From a bacterium (GTDB taxonomy: Bacteria > UBA3054), in NCBI GenBank assembly GCA_017538635.1, contig JAFYIM010000144.1, positions 1 through 8,407 of the forward strand: DNA of 8,407 bases, in the 5' to 3' direction. The translations under genes and the position numbers were made by a program. Positions 6,931 to 8,407 of the stretch are shown piece after piece (the first letter of the stretch is position 1; each line of letters begins with the position of its first letter). Under the pieces are notes generated by a model that worked only from the letters and a program-made list of their open reading frames with translations, had not been told where the DNA came from and ran no database searches.

Positions 6931-7577
6931 TTTAGTAGCCCGTTAAGATATTTGTTGAATTCGGAGACTTCTTTGAAGACCGCCTCCGGTTTTTCTCTTT
7001 CTATTCCTTCTTTATCGACGATGCAGTTCCAAGTGACCGCTATGGAATGCACGCCGGCCTCTTTCGCCTGGGCAACGTCGCTCGCGGCGTCGCCAACATA
7101 ATAGACGTCTTCGGGAGCAAGGGAAAATTTGTCCAAAAAGATCCTGATGCTCTCAACCTTGTTGAGGCATTTGTCCGAACCCGTCCTTACGAAATCGAAA
7201 GCGTCAAAAAGCCCTGTCATCTCAAGCGAGATGGCGCAGCTGACTTCGCCTTTGCCGGTGATAAGACCGACTTTGACACCGGATCTCCGCATATCGGCGA
7301 TAAGCTCTTTTAAGCCCGGGAATGGCGCGCGCACTTTTTCGTGGAGCTTCCTGTAATTGACGTTGTAATCTTCCAAGGCTTCCGCCCAGATCTCCGGACG
7401 GTCCTTCAGCTTCAGTTCCAGGATACCCTTTTCGTTCATGCCGAAATGGTCCATGATCTCCTCAGTTGAGAGCTCCACTCCGGTGTAGCGCTGGATCGTC
7501 ATGCGAAAAGCGCCGACGCAAACGGGCAGTGAGTCGCAGAGCGTACCGTCCCAGTCGAACAAAAGGCCCTTTAGCAT
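6927..7577 (-). CDS. HAD-superfamily hydrolase, phosphoglycolate phosphatase-like
   Basis: A probable cytoplasmic small-molecule phosphatase of the Gph/PpaX type (HAD subfamily I, with a helical cap inserted after motif I). It has 216 residues. Motif I is [10 protein letters not shown] with nucleophile Asp8 and acid/base Asp10. The cap runs from about residue 16 to 85. Motif II is LITGKG with Thr107. Motif III is probably Lys140 in CLNKVES, without the K-P-x-P wording usual in Gph proteins. Motif IV is [10 protein letters not shown] with Asp163 and Asp167. All catalytic residues are present. The start ATG at 7577 overlaps the end of trpS (ATGCTAA) and is only seven codons before Asp8, so no later start works. 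It overlaps glnS by 4 bp at the other end. Substrate is unknown: phosphoglycolate, pyrophosphate or a damaged metabolite are possible from the family alone. Confidence 0.88.
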   Translation of the reverse strand: MLKGLLFDWDGTLCDSLPVCVGAFRMTIQRYTGVELSTEEIMDHFGMNEKGILELKLKDRPEIWAEALEDYNVNYRKLHEKVRAPFPGLKELIADMRRSGVKVGLITGKGEVSCAISLEMTGLFDAFDFVRTGSDKCLNKVESIRIFLDKFSLAPEDVYYVGDAASDVAQAKEAGVHSIAVTWNCIVDKEGIEREKPEAVFKEVSEFNKYLNGLLK

Positions 7578-8407
7578 TCCTTCACCGCCAGAAGCCCGTC
7601 GGGCGAGAAGTAGTCGATCTTCATGGAACGCTTGACTTCTTTGAGAGTCTGGTTGGCGACGGCGGCCGCTTTTTCGCTGCCGGCTTTCAAGATCTCGCAG
7701 ACTTCCGGAACGCGCTGTTCCCAGTAGGCGCGGCGCTCCCTGATAGGCTTCAGTTCAGCCTGCAGGACGTTGTTCAAAAACTTCTTGACCTTGACGTCGC
7801 CCAGGCCGCCTCTGCGGTAATGGTCTTTCATCTCGTCGAGATTCTTGTATTCCATGCCGTACTTTTCGAAGTCTTCGTCTTTGGCGAAAGCGTCGAGATA
7901 TGTGAAGACAGGGTTGCCTTCCACCTGTCCCGGATCTTCCACTCTCAGATGATTCTGGTCGGTGTACATGGTCTTCACTTTCTGCCAGACTTCCTCTTCC
8001 GAATCGGAAAGGTAGATGCAGTTGCCAAGCGACTTGCTCATTTTCGCTTTGCCGTCCGTTCCGGGAAGCCTCAGGCAGGCGGCGTTGCTCGGAAGAAGTA
8101 TTTCCGGCAAAACAAGCGTCTCGCCGTAGATGGCGTTGAACTTCTCAACGATGTCCCTGGTCTGCTCCAGCATAGGCTTCTGGTCTTCGCCAGCCGGGAC
8201 CGTCGTGGCCTTGAAAGCCGTGATGTCGGCGGCCTGGCTCACCGGGTAAGTCAGGAAGCCAATCGGTATGCTGTCCTCGAAGCCGCGCATCTTTATTTCT
8301 GCTTTCAAAGTGGGATTGCGCTTCAGCCAGGCTTCGGAAAAGAGGTCCATGTAATAGAAGCACAGTTCGCAGAGAGCCGAGACCTGGGACTGGATGAAGA
8401 TGTTGGA
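7571..8407 (-). CDS. trpS: Tryptophanyl-tRNA synthetase, C-terminal part, cut by window edge
   Basis: Class I synthetase that charges tRNA-Trp in the cytoplasm. The frame is open to the right edge, so the true start and the HIGH motif lie outside. The 278 visible residues begin SNIFIQSQV and include TYPVSQAADI, VPAGEDQKPMLEQTRDI, RLPGTDGKAKMSKSLGN (KMSKS encoded at 8030-8044), the MYTDQNHLRVEDPGQVEGNPVF segment and the helical anticodon-binding C-terminus. These are TrpRS-specific rather than TyrRS motifs. An internal ATG at 8350 is in frame, but conserved TrpRS sequence continues upstream of it, so it is not the start. The gene is first of the visible minus-strand run; its TAA overlaps the HAD start. 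The operon promoter, and any T-box or other leader control, must be beyond the window. Confidence 0.95.
   Translation of the reverse strand, partial: SNIFIQSQVSALCELCFYYMDLFSEAWLKRNPTLKAEIKMRGFEDSIPIGFLTYPVSQAADITAFKATTVPAGEDQKPMLEQTRDIVEKFNAIYGETLVLPEILLPSNAACLRLPGTDGKAKMSKSLGNCIYLSDSEEEVWQKVKTMYTDQNHLRVEDPGQVEGNPVFTYLDAFAKDEDFEKYGMEYKNLDEMKDHYRRGGLGDVKVKKFLNNVLQAELKPIRERRAYWEQRVPEVCEILKAGSEKAAAVANQTLKEVKRSMKIDYFSPDGLLAVKEC

Overview
This window reads as ordinary chromosomal housekeeping DNA from an anaerobic bacterium. Coding DNA is moderately GC-rich and the single larger intergenic gap is AT-rich. The anaerobic lifestyle is inferred from the class III (oxygen-sensitive) ribonucleotide reductase. 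The NrdD and TrpRS sequences resemble Clostridia/Firmicutes-type proteins to my eye. A direct glutaminyl-tRNA synthetase is also present, which many Firmicutes lack, so I do not assign a phylum. I see no phage, transposon, CRISPR or integrase gene.

Layout from left to right. (1) Positions 1-1271, minus strand: the N-terminal part of anaerobic ribonucleoside-triphosphate reductase NrdD (ATP cone plus much of the catalytic barrel), running off the left edge. (2) 1272-1535: a 264-bp divergent regulatory region. It holds two NrdR-box-like sites, a perfect 15-bp 7-1-7 palindrome and candidate promoters facing both ways. (3) 1536-3032, plus strand: an AMP-forming acyl-CoA synthetase/ligase. (4) 3034-3161, plus strand: a strong-looking promoter followed by a tRNA-Arg(UCU) with encoded CCA. 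(5) 3165-8407, minus strand: a tight five-gene run in transcription order trpS (5' end outside the window), HAD phosphatase, glnS, M24 aminopeptidase, apbE. Every junction overlaps or is separated by 8 bp, so this is very probably one operon. It ends 3 bp from the 3' end of the convergent tRNA gene.

How the genes relate. NrdD makes dNTPs without oxygen, and the NrdR-like boxes upstream fit control by the ATP/dATP-sensing repressor NrdR. The operon joins two aminoacyl-tRNA synthetases to a HAD phosphatase, a proline-type peptidase and a membrane-anchored flavin transferase. That is a mainly translation and housekeeping set with no obvious single pathway. I found no convincing new defence, mobile or biosynthetic system. 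The points most worth a second look are the regulatory architecture of the nrdD/ligase gap, the face-to-face packing of tRNA-Arg and apbE, and non-consensus residues in the ligase A5 motif and the ApbE flavin-site motif.
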